Of a DNA stretch of 64,000 bases, positions 7,317 to 17,779 are shown one piece after another. Every line of letters starts with the position of its first letter. Position 1 is the first letter of the stretch. The DNA lies in the NCBI GenBank assembly GCA_019114265.1, contig DXFV01000008.1, positions 1 through 64,000 of the forward strand, written 5' to 3'. The position numbers and the translations under genes are program-made. The DNA is from Anaerofilum faecale (GTDB taxonomy: Bacteria; Bacillota; Clostridia; Oscillospirales; Ruminococcaceae). A model generated the notes under the pieces. The model ran no database searches. It had not been told where the DNA came from and was given only the letters and a program-made list of their open reading frames with translations.

Positions 7317-8270
7317 ATGTGGACACGAAAACTGTTAAAGGACAATGCCAAGCAGATCCTGCGCCGCAGCTATGCGGTGGCGCTTGCGATCTGTGCGCTG
7401 GCAGGCGCGATCGGGGCAGGCTTGCCGAACCGCCAAAATCCCTATTTTATCCGGATCAACCTCCAGCGGCTGCTGTCGAATAACGCGGCGAACAATCTCG
7501 ATCCCTCCTCCGGCGGTTTTCTCGACTATTTGACGATGCTGCCTTCCGCCGGCTCCCATCCGCAGCTGAGCAGGATCTACGCCTTTGCCTATTCCATGGG
7601 GATCGCTCTGGTTGCCGCGGGCTTTTTTGTGATGGTTGCGGCGGTTGTATTTTCAACCTTTATCGGCATGCCGCTGGCTGTGGGCAAGAACCGCGCCTTT
7701 TTGGAGAACCGTGTGGGAGTTCCCGGATTCTCCGGCCTGCTGTTTCCGTTCAAGAACAACTATCTGCGGATCGTGGGCAGTATGTTCACCACAAAACTGC
7801 TCACGGCACTGCCGATTCTGATTGCCTGGATTGCCGCTTTTGGGGGGATGCTGTTCGCAGAATTCGACAGTTCGAACTATATCGCGCTGATGGCCGCAGC
7901 GATGGGGATCATGCTGGTTGCAGGTATCATCTCTCTCGTGCTGGAATACCGCTGGCGCCTGGTTCCCTGGCTGCTGGCGGAGAATCCCTCCCTCACCGGC
8001 GCCGAGGCCAGACGCATCAGCGCCGCTGTGACCCACGGCGAAAAGTGGAACATCTTCGTGCTGGATCTGTCTTTCCTGGGATGGTCCATTCTGGCGCTGA
8101 TCCCGCTGGGATGGGGCTTTTTGCTGCTGAACCCGTACATCGAGGCCACCAACGCCGAGCTCTACACCGCGCTGCGTGCAAAGGCGCTGGCACAGGGTCT
8201 CTGCCCCGCGGAACAGCTTCCCGGTGTGCCGCCGGCGCGTCCCTGGCCGCAGCAGCCGCCGGAAATGTAA
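7317..8270 (+). CDS. DUF975-family membrane protein
   Basis: 317 residues; AAAGGAG precedes the ATG. The N-terminus MWTRKLLKDNAKQILRRSY is the DUF975 signature, followed by an amphipathic stretch and about five to six hydrophobic segments (for example near residues 20-38, 95-118, 150-180, 190-212 and 240-268). It is an integral membrane protein without assigned function. The gene lies 15 bp after the broken acetyltransferase. The C-terminal 30 residues are soluble and Pro-rich. Confidence 0.8.
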   Translation: MWTRKLLKDNAKQILRRSYAVALAICALAGAIGAGLPNRQNPYFIRINLQRLLSNNAANNLDPSSGGFLDYLTMLPSAGSHPQLSRIYAFAYSMGIALVAAGFFVMVAAVVFSTFIGMPLAVGKNRAFLENRVGVPGFSGLLFPFKNNYLRIVGSMFTTKLLTALPILIAWIAAFGGMLFAEFDSSNYIALMAAAMGIMLVAGIISLVLEYRWRLVPWLLAENPSLTGAEARRISAAVTHGEKWNIFVLDLSFLGWSILALIPLGWGFLLLNPYIEATNAELYTALRAKALAQGLCPAEQLPGVPPARPWPQQPPEM

Positions 8271-8309
8271 GGGATGTTTATACACAAACATAAATTTTTT
8301 GCCGCTGTA

Positions 8310-8338
8310 TTGTGAAGGAATGCCAAATGTGGTACAAT
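8310..8338 (+). promoter_or_regulatory. Promoter of pyk-luxS
   Basis: TTGTGA at 8310-8315 and TACAAT at 8333-8338 are 17 bp apart. A leader of about 85 nt follows. Confidence 0.6.
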
Positions 8339-8431
8339 ATAAAATGGCCGGGAATGGGATTTTAGGGAATTTGCGGACAAATCTGTTTCAGGTCACTTTT
8401 CAGTATTCAGTATATAAAAGGAGCGTTATTG

Positions 8432-10180
8432 ATGCGAAAGACAAAAATCATTTGCACCCTGGGCCCTTCTACCGATAGTATCGAAACGATGCGTTCGATG
8501 ATTCTGGCCGGCATGAATGTGGCCCGTTTCAACTTCTCCCACGGCACCTACGAAGACCACCAGACCCGTCTGGATATGCTGAAATCCCTGCGCGAGGAGC
8601 TGAACACTCCGGTGGCGGCTCTGCTGGATACCAAGGGACCCGAGATCCGCCTGAAAAAGTTTGCGTCCGGCAAGGAGTTCCTGAAAGCCGGCCAGATCTT
8701 CACCCTCACCACCCGCGAGGTGGAGGGCACCGCCGAGATCGTGTCGGTCACCTACAAAGATCTCCCGCACGACCTGGAGATCGGCAGCACCGTGCTGCTG
8801 GCCGACGGCCTGATCCGCCTGACGGTGGAAAACCTGACCGAGACCGACATCACCTGCCGCGTGATGAACGACGGTCCCATCTCCAACAACAAGGGTGTGA
8901 ATGTGCCCGGCGTGTCCCTGTCGCTGCCCTATATGAGCCAGAAGGACAAGGAAGACATTCAGTTCGGCATCAAGGCCGGCTTTGATTTCATCGCCGCCAG
9001 CTTTGCCCGCAGCGCGCGCGACATCATGGAGATCCGCCATCTGCTGGAGAGCGAGGGCTGCCACAACATCCGTATCATCGCCAAGATCGAGAACCGCGAG
9101 GGCGTGGAGAACATCGACGAGATCCTGGCTGTAGCCGACGGCATCATGATCGCCCGCGGCGACATGGGCGTTGAGATCGACTTCACCGAGATCCCCATCA
9201 TCCAGAAAGACATCATCTGGCACTGTTTCTCGGCCGGCAAGCCGGTGATCACCGCCACCCAGATGCTGGAAAGCATGATGGAGAATCCCCGCCCCACCCG
9301 CGCCGAGATCACCGACGTGGCCAACGCCATCTACGACGGCACCAGCGCCATCATGCTCAGCGGCGAGACCGCGGCCGGCAAGTGGCCGGTGGAGGCCGTG
9401 ACCACCATGGCCGCCATCGCCGAGCGCACCGAGGCCGACCCCAGCTATCACCAGCGCTTTGGCCTGGCCCTGCACGAGAGCAACCTGTCCATCGCGGCTG
9501 CCACCGCGCATGCCGCCTGCACCACCGCCAAGGACATCAAGGCCGACGCTATCATCACCGTGTCCAAGAGCGGCGAGACCCCGCGTCTGCTGTGCAAATA
9601 CCGCAGCGAGACCCCCATCGTCGCCTGTGTGCTGGATGAGACTACCCAGCGCCACCTCTGCCTGTCCTGGGGCATTACGCCGCTGATGATGCCCTACGCC
9701 CACAACACCGACGAACTGATCGAGTTCGCAGTGGAAACTGCCGAAAAGGCCGGCCTGGTGCACAAGGGCGATGTGGCCGTCGTCACCGCCGGTGTCCCCG
9801 TGGGCATTTCCGGCACCACCAACATGGTCAAGGTGCATATGGTGGGCGACGCCCTGCTGACCGGCGTGGGCATTGGTTCCCTGACGGCGAAGGGCCGTCT
9901 GTGCGTCTGCCGCAGCGAGGACGACGTGCTGGCCAAGTACACCGAGGGCGATATCCTGGTCGTTCCCTTCACCACCAACCGCATGATCGATGCCATGCGC
10001 ACTGCCGCCGCCGTCATCACCGAGGAGGGCGGTATGAGCAGCCATGCGGCCAGCGTCTGCCTGGCGCTGAACAAGCCCGCCATCGTGGGCGCGATTTCCG
10101 CCAGCCGGATGCTGAAGAACGGCATGTATGTGTCGGTGGACTGCGAGCGCGGCATCGTGCAGGCCATGCCCCAGGCGTAA
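8432..10180 (+). CDS. pyk: Pyruvate kinase with C-terminal PEP-utilising domain
   Basis: 582 residues; start 8432 (MRKTKIICTLGPSTDS) follows AAAAGGAGCG. It converts phosphoenolpyruvate and ADP to pyruvate and ATP, the last step of glycolysis. Signatures: FNFSHG, LLDTKGPEIR, AKIENREGVENIDEIL (catalytic Lys), GDMGVEI, ATQMLESM. After the usual 470-residue enzyme there is an extra domain of about 110 residues with TEEGGMSSHAAS, the phosphohistidine swivel-domain motif of PEP synthases, with His near residue 538. Such extended enzymes are known in Bacillota and the extra domain is thought regulatory. luxS starts 13 bp after its stop, so the two are probably co-transcribed. Confidence 0.97.
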   Translation: MRKTKIICTLGPSTDSIETMRSMILAGMNVARFNFSHGTYEDHQTRLDMLKSLREELNTPVAALLDTKGPEIRLKKFASGKEFLKAGQIFTLTTREVEGTAEIVSVTYKDLPHDLEIGSTVLLADGLIRLTVENLTETDITCRVMNDGPISNNKGVNVPGVSLSLPYMSQKDKEDIQFGIKAGFDFIAASFARSARDIMEIRHLLESEGCHNIRIIAKIENREGVENIDEILAVADGIMIARGDMGVEIDFTEIPIIQKDIIWHCFSAGKPVITATQMLESMMENPRPTRAEITDVANAIYDGTSAIMLSGETAAGKWPVEAVTTMAAIAERTEADPSYHQRFGLALHESNLSIAAATAHAACTTAKDIKADAIITVSKSGETPRLLCKYRSETPIVACVLDETTQRHLCLSWGITPLMMPYAHNTDELIEFAVETAEKAGLVHKGDVAVVTAGVPVGISGTTNMVKVHMVGDALLTGVGIGSLTAKGRLCVCRSEDDVLAKYTEGDILVVPFTTNRMIDAMRTAAAVITEEGGMSSHAASVCLALNKPAIVGAISASRMLKNGMYVSVDCERGIVQAMPQA

Positions 10181-10193
10181 GGAGCGGACAGGG

Positions 10194-10658
10194 ATGGAAC
10201 GCATTGCCAGCTTTTGTGTCGACCACACCCGCCTGGAGCGCGGCATGTACCTCTCCCGGCAGGACGGCGACATCATCACCTACGACATCCGCATGAAAAA
10301 GCCGAATGGCGGCGAGTATCTCGCTGTCCCCGCGCTGCACACCATCGAGCACCTGTTTGCCACCTACGCGCGCAACAGCCGGTACGGCAGCGGCGTGGTG
10401 TATGTGGGGCCGATGGGATGCCGCACCGGCTTCTATCTGCTCACCCGCGGTCTGACCCACCAGCAGGCGATCCAGCTGGTGCAGGACAGCATGGCCTTTA
10501 TCGCGGCGTATGAGGGAGAGATCCCCGGCGCCACCGAACCGGAGTGCGGCAACTACCGCGAGCAGGACCTCTCCGGCGCAAAGGCAGAGGCGGCCGCGAT
10601 GGTGCCGGTGCTGGAAGGGTGGACGCCCGAGCGCCTGCAGTATACGGCTTTCCTGTGA
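10194..10658 (+). CDS. luxS: S-ribosylhomocysteine lyase (LuxS)
   Basis: 154 residues, full length. LuxS splits S-ribosylhomocysteine into homocysteine and DPD, the precursor of autoinducer-2, in the activated methyl cycle. The metal site is visible: LHTIEH (two His) and ECGNYREQDL (Cys ligand), with the catalytic Cys in GPMGCRTGFYL. The gene sits directly behind pyk and before a strong terminator. No nucleosidase (Pfs) gene is in the window. Coupling to glycolysis is inferred from position only. Confidence 0.97.
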   Translation: MERIASFCVDHTRLERGMYLSRQDGDIITYDIRMKKPNGGEYLAVPALHTIEHLFATYARNSRYGSGVVYVGPMGCRTGFYLLTRGLTHQQAIQLVQDSMAFIAAYEGEIPGATEPECGNYREQDLSGAKAEAAAMVPVLEGWTPERLQYTAFL

Positions 10659-10676
10659 GCGCAGAGATCTGTTGAT

Positions 10677-10723
10677 AAAAAAGCACCGGCTGCCCGTTTT
10701 AAGAGGGCGGCCGGTGCTTTTTT
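10677..10723 (+). terminator. Terminator after luxS
   Basis: GCACCGGCTGCCC pairs with GGGCGGCCGGTGC, with A6 before and T6 after. Confidence 0.92.
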
Positions 10724-10739
10724 GCATGCGCGCGCGGAT

Positions 10740-11213
10740 TCAGTTGTTGTCGCAGTTGGCGGCGTCGATCGCCAGCACGATCATCACACACAGAAGCGCC
10801 TGGGTGTCGTCCAGGATGTCCAGCACGTAGGTGTCGGTCAGACGGAACACTTCCTTATGTACTTCCATGATGGTCCGGCTGCTGTCGGAAACGGTGTAGT
10901 CCCATTCCAGCCAGTTGCCCTCCACCGTCCAGTCGCGGCAGTCCAGCGTATACCGCGGCCGGAAGAAGGTGAGCTCCTTGCGGATCTCGCCCGCGGGCGT
11001 TTCCTCCTCGCCCAGGTACAGGCGGAAGCGGGGGAGGAAGGAGAATACCTCCTCCTGCACACGTCCCAGATAGCGCCCGTTGGCATCGCTGATCTCCAGC
11101 CGGTGCCCCCAGGAGAGCTTGCCCTGCACAGTAAAGACGGGCTCGCCGTTTTCGTCGCAGATATCGTAGCTGTCAAACCAGGAAAAAAGCCGCTGTTTCA
11201 GCATCAATCGCAC
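10740..11213 (-). CDS. LURP-one-related / YxjI-family protein
   Basis: 157 residues from a GTG at 11213 placed eight bases after AGGAGG; upstream codons have no ribosome site. The pattern YDICDENGEPVFTVQGKL, LEISDANGRYLGRVQEE, followed by repeated beta strands and a final hydrophobic helix (ALLCVMIVLAID), matches the LURP-one (Tubby-like barrel) fold. Molecular function in bacteria is unknown; membrane or phospholipid association has been proposed for the fold. It faces luxS across a terminator and stands alone, divergent from tRNA-Val. Confidence 0.75.
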   Translation of the reverse strand: MRLMLKQRLFSWFDSYDICDENGEPVFTVQGKLSWGHRLEISDANGRYLGRVQEEVFSFLPRFRLYLGEEETPAGEIRKELTFFRPRYTLDCRDWTVEGNWLEWDYTVSDSSRTIMEVHKEVFRLTDTYVLDILDDTQALLCVMIVLAIDAANCDNN

Positions 11214-11297
11214 AAGAATCGCCTCCTCTTTTGTCTGTGATTTCATTATATAGGGCCGGCGGAAAAAATTCAATTGCAAAAAAATTGAAAAAAGGTG

Positions 11298-11326
11298 TTG
11301 ACATGTTTTGAAATCTGCGATATAAT
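11298..11326 (+). promoter_or_regulatory. Consensus promoter of tRNA-Val
   Basis: TTGACA (11298-11303), 17-bp spacer, TATAAT (11321-11326): a perfect match, fitting a strongly expressed tRNA. Confidence 0.9.
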
Positions 11327-11342
11327 ATAGGAGCTGAAGCGA

Positions 11343-11418
11343 GGGCGCTTAGCTCAGCTGGTAGAGCACCTGCTTGACGTGCAGGGGGTCAGGGATTCGA
11401 GTTCCTTAGCGCCCACCA
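11343..11418 (+). tRNA. tRNA-Val (GAC anticodon)
   Basis: 76 nt with encoded CCA. Acceptor GGGCGCT/AGCGCCC, anticodon stem CCTGC/GCAGG around TTGACGT (anticodon GAC), T-loop TTCGAGT. The T-stem contains one G-U pair. Confidence 0.95.
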
Positions 11419-11421
11419 TAC

Positions 11422-11455
11422 AAAACCGCATTGCGAATGCTGCAATGCGGTTTTT
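11422..11455 (+). terminator. Terminator after tRNA-Val
   Basis: AAAACCGCATTGC pairs with GCAATGCGGTTTT, followed by T residues. Confidence 0.9.
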
Positions 11456-11551
11456 CTTTGGTTATCCGGCCCAGAATCGAACAGGTGGGGCGTTTGTGAT
11501 TTTACACGTTTCTTTTTGCCGGTGCGCGCTTTCTTTTGTCGGCGCGATGCA

Positions 11552-11581
11552 TTGACAAAAACCGGCCGGATACCTTAATAT
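11552..11581 (+). promoter_or_regulatory. Promoter of typA
   Basis: TTGACA at 11552-11557 with TTAATA/TAATAT at 11575-11581, spacing 17-18 bp. The rest of the region back to the tRNA terminator holds nothing recognisable. Confidence 0.7.
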
Positions 11582-11651
11582 AGTACAGGATTGTCAGTAT
11601 TTTTGCGTTCGCCCTGCGGGGCGTGAATGGATACAGGAGGGCTACTATTTT

Positions 11652-13469
<1,818 letters not shown>

Positions 13470-13484
13470 GCCTTTCGGCAGATG

Positions 13485-13517
13485 CCCCGGCGTCCTGGAT
13501 AGGGATGCCGGGGTTTT
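13485..13517 (+). terminator. Terminator after typA
   Basis: CCCCGGCGTCC pairs with GGATGCCGGGG (one wobble), followed by TTTT. Confidence 0.8.
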
Positions 13518-13595
13518 GGTATACAGCGGTTTTGCGGATGGATTGTAAATATTGGATTTTTTGTGGGCAAAGCGTCCAAATCTGCACAGGAAAAA

Positions 13596-13635
13596 TTGTA
13601 AATTCAAACGGCTTGTGGTATACTGAAACAGTATA
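13596..13635 (+). promoter_or_regulatory. ruv operon promoter with overlapping palindrome
   Basis: TTGTAA (13596-13601) and TATACT (13619-13624) are 17 bp apart. The -10 lies within TATACTGAAACAGTATA (13619-13635), a perfect palindrome of 7-bp arms around AAA. A repressor bound here would block the polymerase. Since ruv genes are DNA-damage inducible in many bacteria, a LexA-like role is tempting, but the motif is not the Bacillus LexA box. Confidence 0.55.
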
Positions 13636-13689
13636 TCATGGCACACAAGGCCCAAAAGCGGCTTTGCCGCGGAAAGGATGAAAGGCAGT

Positions 13690-14277
13690 ATGCGCGTTTT
13701 GGGCATCGACCCCGGCTATGCGATCGTGGGATGGGGCGTGGTGGACTACACGGCCCCCCGCTTTGAGGCGGTGGACTACGGCGCCGTCACCACCCCGGCC
13801 GGCATGGAGTTCGGCCAGCGGCTGAAAGGTGTGTACGGAGGCGTCAGCCGGGTGATCGAGAGCTATCGTCCCGACGCCATCTCGCTGGAACAGCTGTTCT
13901 ACCAGCACAACCAGACCACCGTCATCGGCGTGGCCGAAGCGCGCGGCGTGGTGCTGCTGGCGGCGGCGCAGGCGGGCGTGCCTGTGTTTGAATACACACC
14001 CATGCAGGTGAAGCAGTCGGTGACGGGATACGGCAAAGCGGTGAAAAAGCAGGTGCAGGAGATGACTCGCATCATGCTGCGCCTGCCGGGCATCCCCAAG
14101 CCGGACGATACCGCCGACGCGCTGGCGATGGCCATCACCCACGCCCAGTGCAGCGGAAACAGCCAGTTCGACGTGGACCGTCTGCTGGCGCGGGCGCAGA
14201 CACCGGCCGCAGCCGGCCCCACCCGTCTGCAGATGCTGGAGCGGCAGCTGGCCGCCAAAGGGAGGAAACAGAGATGA
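13690..14277 (+). CDS. ruvC: Crossover junction endodeoxyribonuclease RuvC
   Basis: 195 residues from ATG 13690 (MRVLGIDPG, the usual beginning); an in-frame ATG at 13678 cannot be excluded. RuvC cuts Holliday junctions symmetrically. Catalytic acidic residues are seen in GIDPG (Asp), SLEQLFY (Glu), and the pair in PKPDDTADALAMAI (Asp). The C-terminal tail beyond about residue 160 is longer than in E. coli. Its stop overlaps the ruvA start by 4 bp. Confidence 0.96.
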   Translation: MRVLGIDPGYAIVGWGVVDYTAPRFEAVDYGAVTTPAGMEFGQRLKGVYGGVSRVIESYRPDAISLEQLFYQHNQTTVIGVAEARGVVLLAAAQAGVPVFEYTPMQVKQSVTGYGKAVKKQVQEMTRIMLRLPGIPKPDDTADALAMAITHAQCSGNSQFDVDRLLARAQTPAAAGPTRLQMLERQLAAKGRKQR

Positions 14278-14879
14278 TCTACTGCCTCACCGGCAGGATT
14301 TTGAAAAAAACGCTGGACACCGTGGTCATCAGCTGCGGAGGCGTGGGCTATCTCGCCAGCGTCACCGCCGCGGTGGCGGGCGCGCTGCCCGGCGTGGGGG
14401 GCGAAGGCACCCTCTACACCGTCATGAATGTGTCGGAAAACGACGTCAGCCTGTTTGGTTTTGCCACCGAGGAGCAGCGCACCTGTTTCCTCCTGCTCAC
14501 CGGCGTGTCCGGCGTGGGGCCAAAGGTGGGCCTTGCCATCCTCAACGTCCTCAATCCCGACCGCATCGCGCTGGCCATCTCGGCAGGGGACCACAAGGCG
14601 TTCACCGCCGCCAACGGCGTCGGCCCCAAACTGGCCCAGCGTATTGTGCTGGAGCTGAAAGACAAGGTGGCAAAGGGCATGGCGGGCGGCATCACCCTGG
14701 AGGATGTGTCTGGCCCGGCCGCTGCTCCGGCGGGAGGCGCCGCCCAGGCGGTAGCCGCGCTCACCAGCCTCGGCTATTCCACCAGCGAAGCCGCCGCCGC
14801 CGTGGCTCGCTGCGATCCTGCGCTGCCCGCCGAGGAGATCATCCGGCAGGCACTGCGCAGCATGGCGGCAGGGAGGTAA
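14274..14879 (+). CDS. ruvA: Holliday junction branch migration protein RuvA
   Basis: 201 residues. RuvA tetramers bind the four-way junction and load RuvB. It shows the N-terminal OB fold (MIYCLTGRILKKTLDTVVISCGGVGY), two helix-hairpin-helix motifs (LLLTGVSGVGPKVGLAIL and VGPKLAQRIVLELKDK) and the C-terminal RuvB-contacting three-helix domain (AVAALTSLGYSTSEAAAAV). ATGA overlap with ruvC, 3-bp gap to ruvB. Confidence 0.97.
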   Translation: MIYCLTGRILKKTLDTVVISCGGVGYLASVTAAVAGALPGVGGEGTLYTVMNVSENDVSLFGFATEEQRTCFLLLTGVSGVGPKVGLAILNVLNPDRIALAISAGDHKAFTAANGVGPKLAQRIVLELKDKVAKGMAGGITLEDVSGPAAAPAGGAAQAVAALTSLGYSTSEAAAAVARCDPALPAEEIIRQALRSMAAGR

Positions 14880-14882
14880 CGC

Positions 14883-15941
14883 ATGGACGAATTGTACGAT
14901 ATCCAGTCCACCCGGCTGGTCGCGCCGCAGGAGGCGCCCGGCGACGGGGAGGCGGAATTTTCACTGCGTCCGCGCACGCTGGACGAATACATCGGCCAGG
15001 AGCGCGCCAAGCAGAACCTGAAAATCTATCTGGAAGCCGCCCGCCTGCGCGGTGAACCGCTGGACCATCTGCTGCTGTACGGGCCTCCGGGCCTGGGCAA
15101 AACGACCCTCGCCTGCATCGTGGCGGCCGAGATGGGCGTGCAGATCCGCATCACCAGCGGCCCGGCCATCGAAAAGCCGGGCGATCTGGCAGCGCTGCTC
15201 ACCAACCTGCAGGAAGGCGACGTGCTCTTCATCGACGAGATCCACCGTCTGTCCCGCCAGGTGGAGGAGGTGCTCTACCCGGCGATGGAGGACTACGCGC
15301 TGGACATCATGATCGGCAAAGGGCCGGCCGCGCAGAGCATCCGCATCAACCTGCCGCGCTTCACGCTGGTGGGCGCCACCACCCGGGCCGGCCAGCTCAC
15401 CAGCCCGCTGCGCGACCGGTTCGGCGTGCTGCTGAAGCTGGAGCTGTATACCCCGGACGAGCTGGCGCAGATCGTGCGCCGCAGCGCCGATATTCTGGGC
15501 CTGCCCTGCCAGCCGGAGGGCGCGGCCGAGATCGCCCGGTGCAGCCGCGGCACGCCCCGCGTGGCCAACCGTCTGCTCAAGCGGGTGCGCGATTTCGCCA
15601 CCGTGCTGGGCAAACAGGCCATCGACGCCGAGTGTGCAAAGCTCGCCCTGCAGCGGATGGACATCGACCAGCTGGGGCTGGATGAGCTGGACCGCAGCCT
15701 GCTGCGCGCTTTGATCGAGCTGTACGGCGGCGGCCCGGTGGGTCTCGACACGCTGGCCGCCGCGCTGGGCGAGGAGGCGGTCACGCTGGAGGATGTCTGC
15801 GAGCCGTATCTGATGCAGATGGGCTTTCTGGTGCGCACCCCGCGCGGCCGCTGCGCCACCCCGGCTGCCTTCGAGCATCTGGGCATGACGCCGCCGTCCC
15901 CACAGGCGCAGGCGTCCGGGCAGCAGAGCATGTTTGAATAA
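14883..15941 (+). CDS. ruvB: Holliday junction branch migration ATPase RuvB
   Basis: 352 residues. This AAA+ motor drives branch migration with RuvA. LDEYIGQERAKQNL begins the domain; Walker A is GPPGLGKTTL, Walker B is LFIDEIHRL, sensor I is VGATTRAG, and the arginine-finger region LTSPLRDRFG follows. The winged-helix C-terminus ends MQMGFLVRTPRGR. The last 20 residues are a Gln/Pro-rich tail. Ribosome site GGGAGG lies within the ruvA end. Confidence 0.97.
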   Translation: MDELYDIQSTRLVAPQEAPGDGEAEFSLRPRTLDEYIGQERAKQNLKIYLEAARLRGEPLDHLLLYGPPGLGKTTLACIVAAEMGVQIRITSGPAIEKPGDLAALLTNLQEGDVLFIDEIHRLSRQVEEVLYPAMEDYALDIMIGKGPAAQSIRINLPRFTLVGATTRAGQLTSPLRDRFGVLLKLELYTPDELAQIVRRSADILGLPCQPEGAAEIARCSRGTPRVANRLLKRVRDFATVLGKQAIDAECAKLALQRMDIDQLGLDELDRSLLRALIELYGGGPVGLDTLAAALGEEAVTLEDVCEPYLMQMGFLVRTPRGRCATPAAFEHLGMTPPSPQAQASGQQSMFE

Positions 15942-15971
15942 ATCACAACACCGATTTCGGAGGGAAACGAT

Positions 15972-16850
15972 ATGAGACCAGCGGATGGCTGGAAGGACTA
16001 CGAGCTGCTGGACGCCACCGGCGGCAACCGCCTGGAGCGGTGGGGCAAGACCATTCTGGTGCGCCCCGACCCGCAGGTGATCTGGAAAAACGAGAAGAAA
16101 AGCCCGCTGTGGAACCGCGCCGACGCCGTGTATCACCGCAGCAGCGCGGGCGGCGGCAAGTGGCAGTATTTCCGCACTCTGCCCCAGAAATGGACCATCG
16201 GCTACGAGGACCTCACGCTGGTGGTCAGCCCCACCGGCTTCAAGCACACCGGCGTGTTCCCCGAGCAGGCCGTGAACTGGAGCTGGTACCGCAGGGTGAT
16301 CGGCGAGGCCGGCCGTCCCATCAGGGTGCTCAACCTGTTCGGCTACACCGGCGGCGCCACGCTGGCCTGTGCAGCGGCGGGGGCGAGCGTCTGCCATGTG
16401 GACGCCAGCAAGGGCATGGTGCAGTGGGGCAAGGAGAACGCCGCCGCCAGCGGCCTGGCCGACCGCCCCATCCGCTGGATCGTGGACGACTGCGCCAAAT
16501 TCGTGGCGCGGGAGATCCGCCGCGGTTCGCTGTACGACGCCGTCATCATGGACCCGCCCAGCTACGGCCGCGGCCCGGGGGGCGAAGTGTGGAAGCTGGA
16601 GGAGCAGATCTACGATCTGATCGACCTGTGCGCCGGTGTTCTCACCGACAATCCGCTGTTTTTCGCAGTGAACAGCTACACCACCGGCCTGTCGCCCAGC
16701 GTGATGGAGTACATTGTCAAGACCCGTCTGTGCCCCACCTACGGCGGGCACACCTGCTGCGACGAGATCGGTCTGCCGGTGTCGGCCACCGGCGGCGTGG
16801 TGCCCTGCGGCGCCACCGCCTTCTGGCTGGCAGACGGCGTTTCGGTATAA
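15972..16850 (+). CDS. SAM-dependent methyltransferase, RlmI/RlmK-like
   Basis: 292 residues. VLNLFGYTGGATLACAAAGA is motif I for SAM binding, with VCHVDASKGMVQWGKENAAASG following it. The catalytic-loop motif VIMDPPSYGRGPGGEVW (DPPSYG) is typical of RNA 5-methylcytosine or 2-methylguanine methyltransferases of the PF10672 group. It lacks an N-terminal PUA domain of the RlmI kind. Probably modifies rRNA; the target is unknown. It lies 30 bp after ruvB and 25 bp before ecfA1, in one transcription unit. Confidence 0.85.
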   Translation: MRPADGWKDYELLDATGGNRLERWGKTILVRPDPQVIWKNEKKSPLWNRADAVYHRSSAGGGKWQYFRTLPQKWTIGYEDLTLVVSPTGFKHTGVFPEQAVNWSWYRRVIGEAGRPIRVLNLFGYTGGATLACAAAGASVCHVDASKGMVQWGKENAAASGLADRPIRWIVDDCAKFVAREIRRGSLYDAVIMDPPSYGRGPGGEVWKLEEQIYDLIDLCAGVLTDNPLFFAVNSYTTGLSPSVMEYIVKTRLCPTYGGHTCCDEIGLPVSATGGVVPCGATAFWLADGVSV

Positions 16851-16875
16851 CGACGAGGAAAAAGAGGGAGATACG

Positions 16876-17712
16876 ATGAGCGAGACCATGCTGAAGGCGC
16901 AGGACGTGCGCTTTCGCTATGCCGATGACCTGCCCTGGGCGGTGGACGGCGTGACCATGCAGGTGAACAGGGGCGAATTCGTGGCGGTGCTGGGCGCCAA
17001 CGGCTGCGGGAAAAGCACGCTGGCCAAGCATTTCAACGCCATCCTGCTGCCCTACAGCGGCACCGTGACGGTGGAAAACCTCTCCACCGCCGACGAGGAA
17101 CACCTCTACGACATCCGCCAGAAGGTGGGCATGGTGTTCCAAAACCCCGACAACCAGATCGTCGCCACCATCGTGGAGGAGGACGTTGCCTTCGCGCTGG
17201 AAAATCTGGGCGTCCCCCCGGCCGAGATCCGCACCCGCATCGACGAGGCGATGGAGATGGCCGGGATCTATAAGCACCGCAACAAAGCGCCGCACAAGCT
17301 GTCGGGCGGGCAGAAGCAGCGCGTGGCCATCGCGGGCGTGATCGCCATGCGCCCCGACTGCCTGGTGCTGGACGAAGCCACCGCCATGCTGGACCCCCGC
17401 GGCCGCGAGAAGGTGATGAAGACCATCCGCCGCCTGAACCGCGAGTTCGGCATCACGGTGGTGACCATCACCCACTACATGGAGGAAGCCGCACAGGCCG
17501 ACCGCGTGCTGGTGATGAACAGCGGCCATGTGGTGATGGAGGGCACCCCCAAAGAGGTGTTCCGCCAGGTGGACAGGCTGCACGAGCTGCGTCTGGACGT
17601 GCCGCAGGCCACCGAGCTGGCCCAGCAGCTGCGCGCCGCCGGGCTGGACATGCCGGACGACTGCATCACCGAGGAAGAATGCGCCCAGGCGCTGGCGAAA
17701 CTGCTGGCGTAA
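16876..17712 (+). CDS. ecfA1: ECF transporter ATPase EcfA1
   Basis: 278 residues, start after GAGGGAG. One of two ATPases of the energy-coupling factor module for vitamin and metal uptake. Walker A GANGCGKST, Q-loop MVFQNPDNQIVATIVEEDVA, signature LSGGQKQRVAIAG, Walker B LVLDEATAMLDP. The Q-loop NPDNQ and the Asp-rich C-terminus are characteristic of EcfA1. No substrate-binding S component is in the operon, so this is a shared (group II) module serving S proteins encoded elsewhere. Confidence 0.95.
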   Translation: MSETMLKAQDVRFRYADDLPWAVDGVTMQVNRGEFVAVLGANGCGKSTLAKHFNAILLPYSGTVTVENLSTADEEHLYDIRQKVGMVFQNPDNQIVATIVEEDVAFALENLGVPPAEIRTRIDEAMEMAGIYKHRNKAPHKLSGGQKQRVAIAGVIAMRPDCLVLDEATAMLDPRGREKVMKTIRRLNREFGITVVTITHYMEEAAQADRVLVMNSGHVVMEGTPKEVFRQVDRLHELRLDVPQATELAQQLRAAGLDMPDDCITEEECAQALAKLLA

Positions 17713-17779
17713 CACAGATTGCCCCGCGCACAGCCGCACGACAGGCGGCGCGCGACGGGGAAGGAAAGGAAGAGAACAA

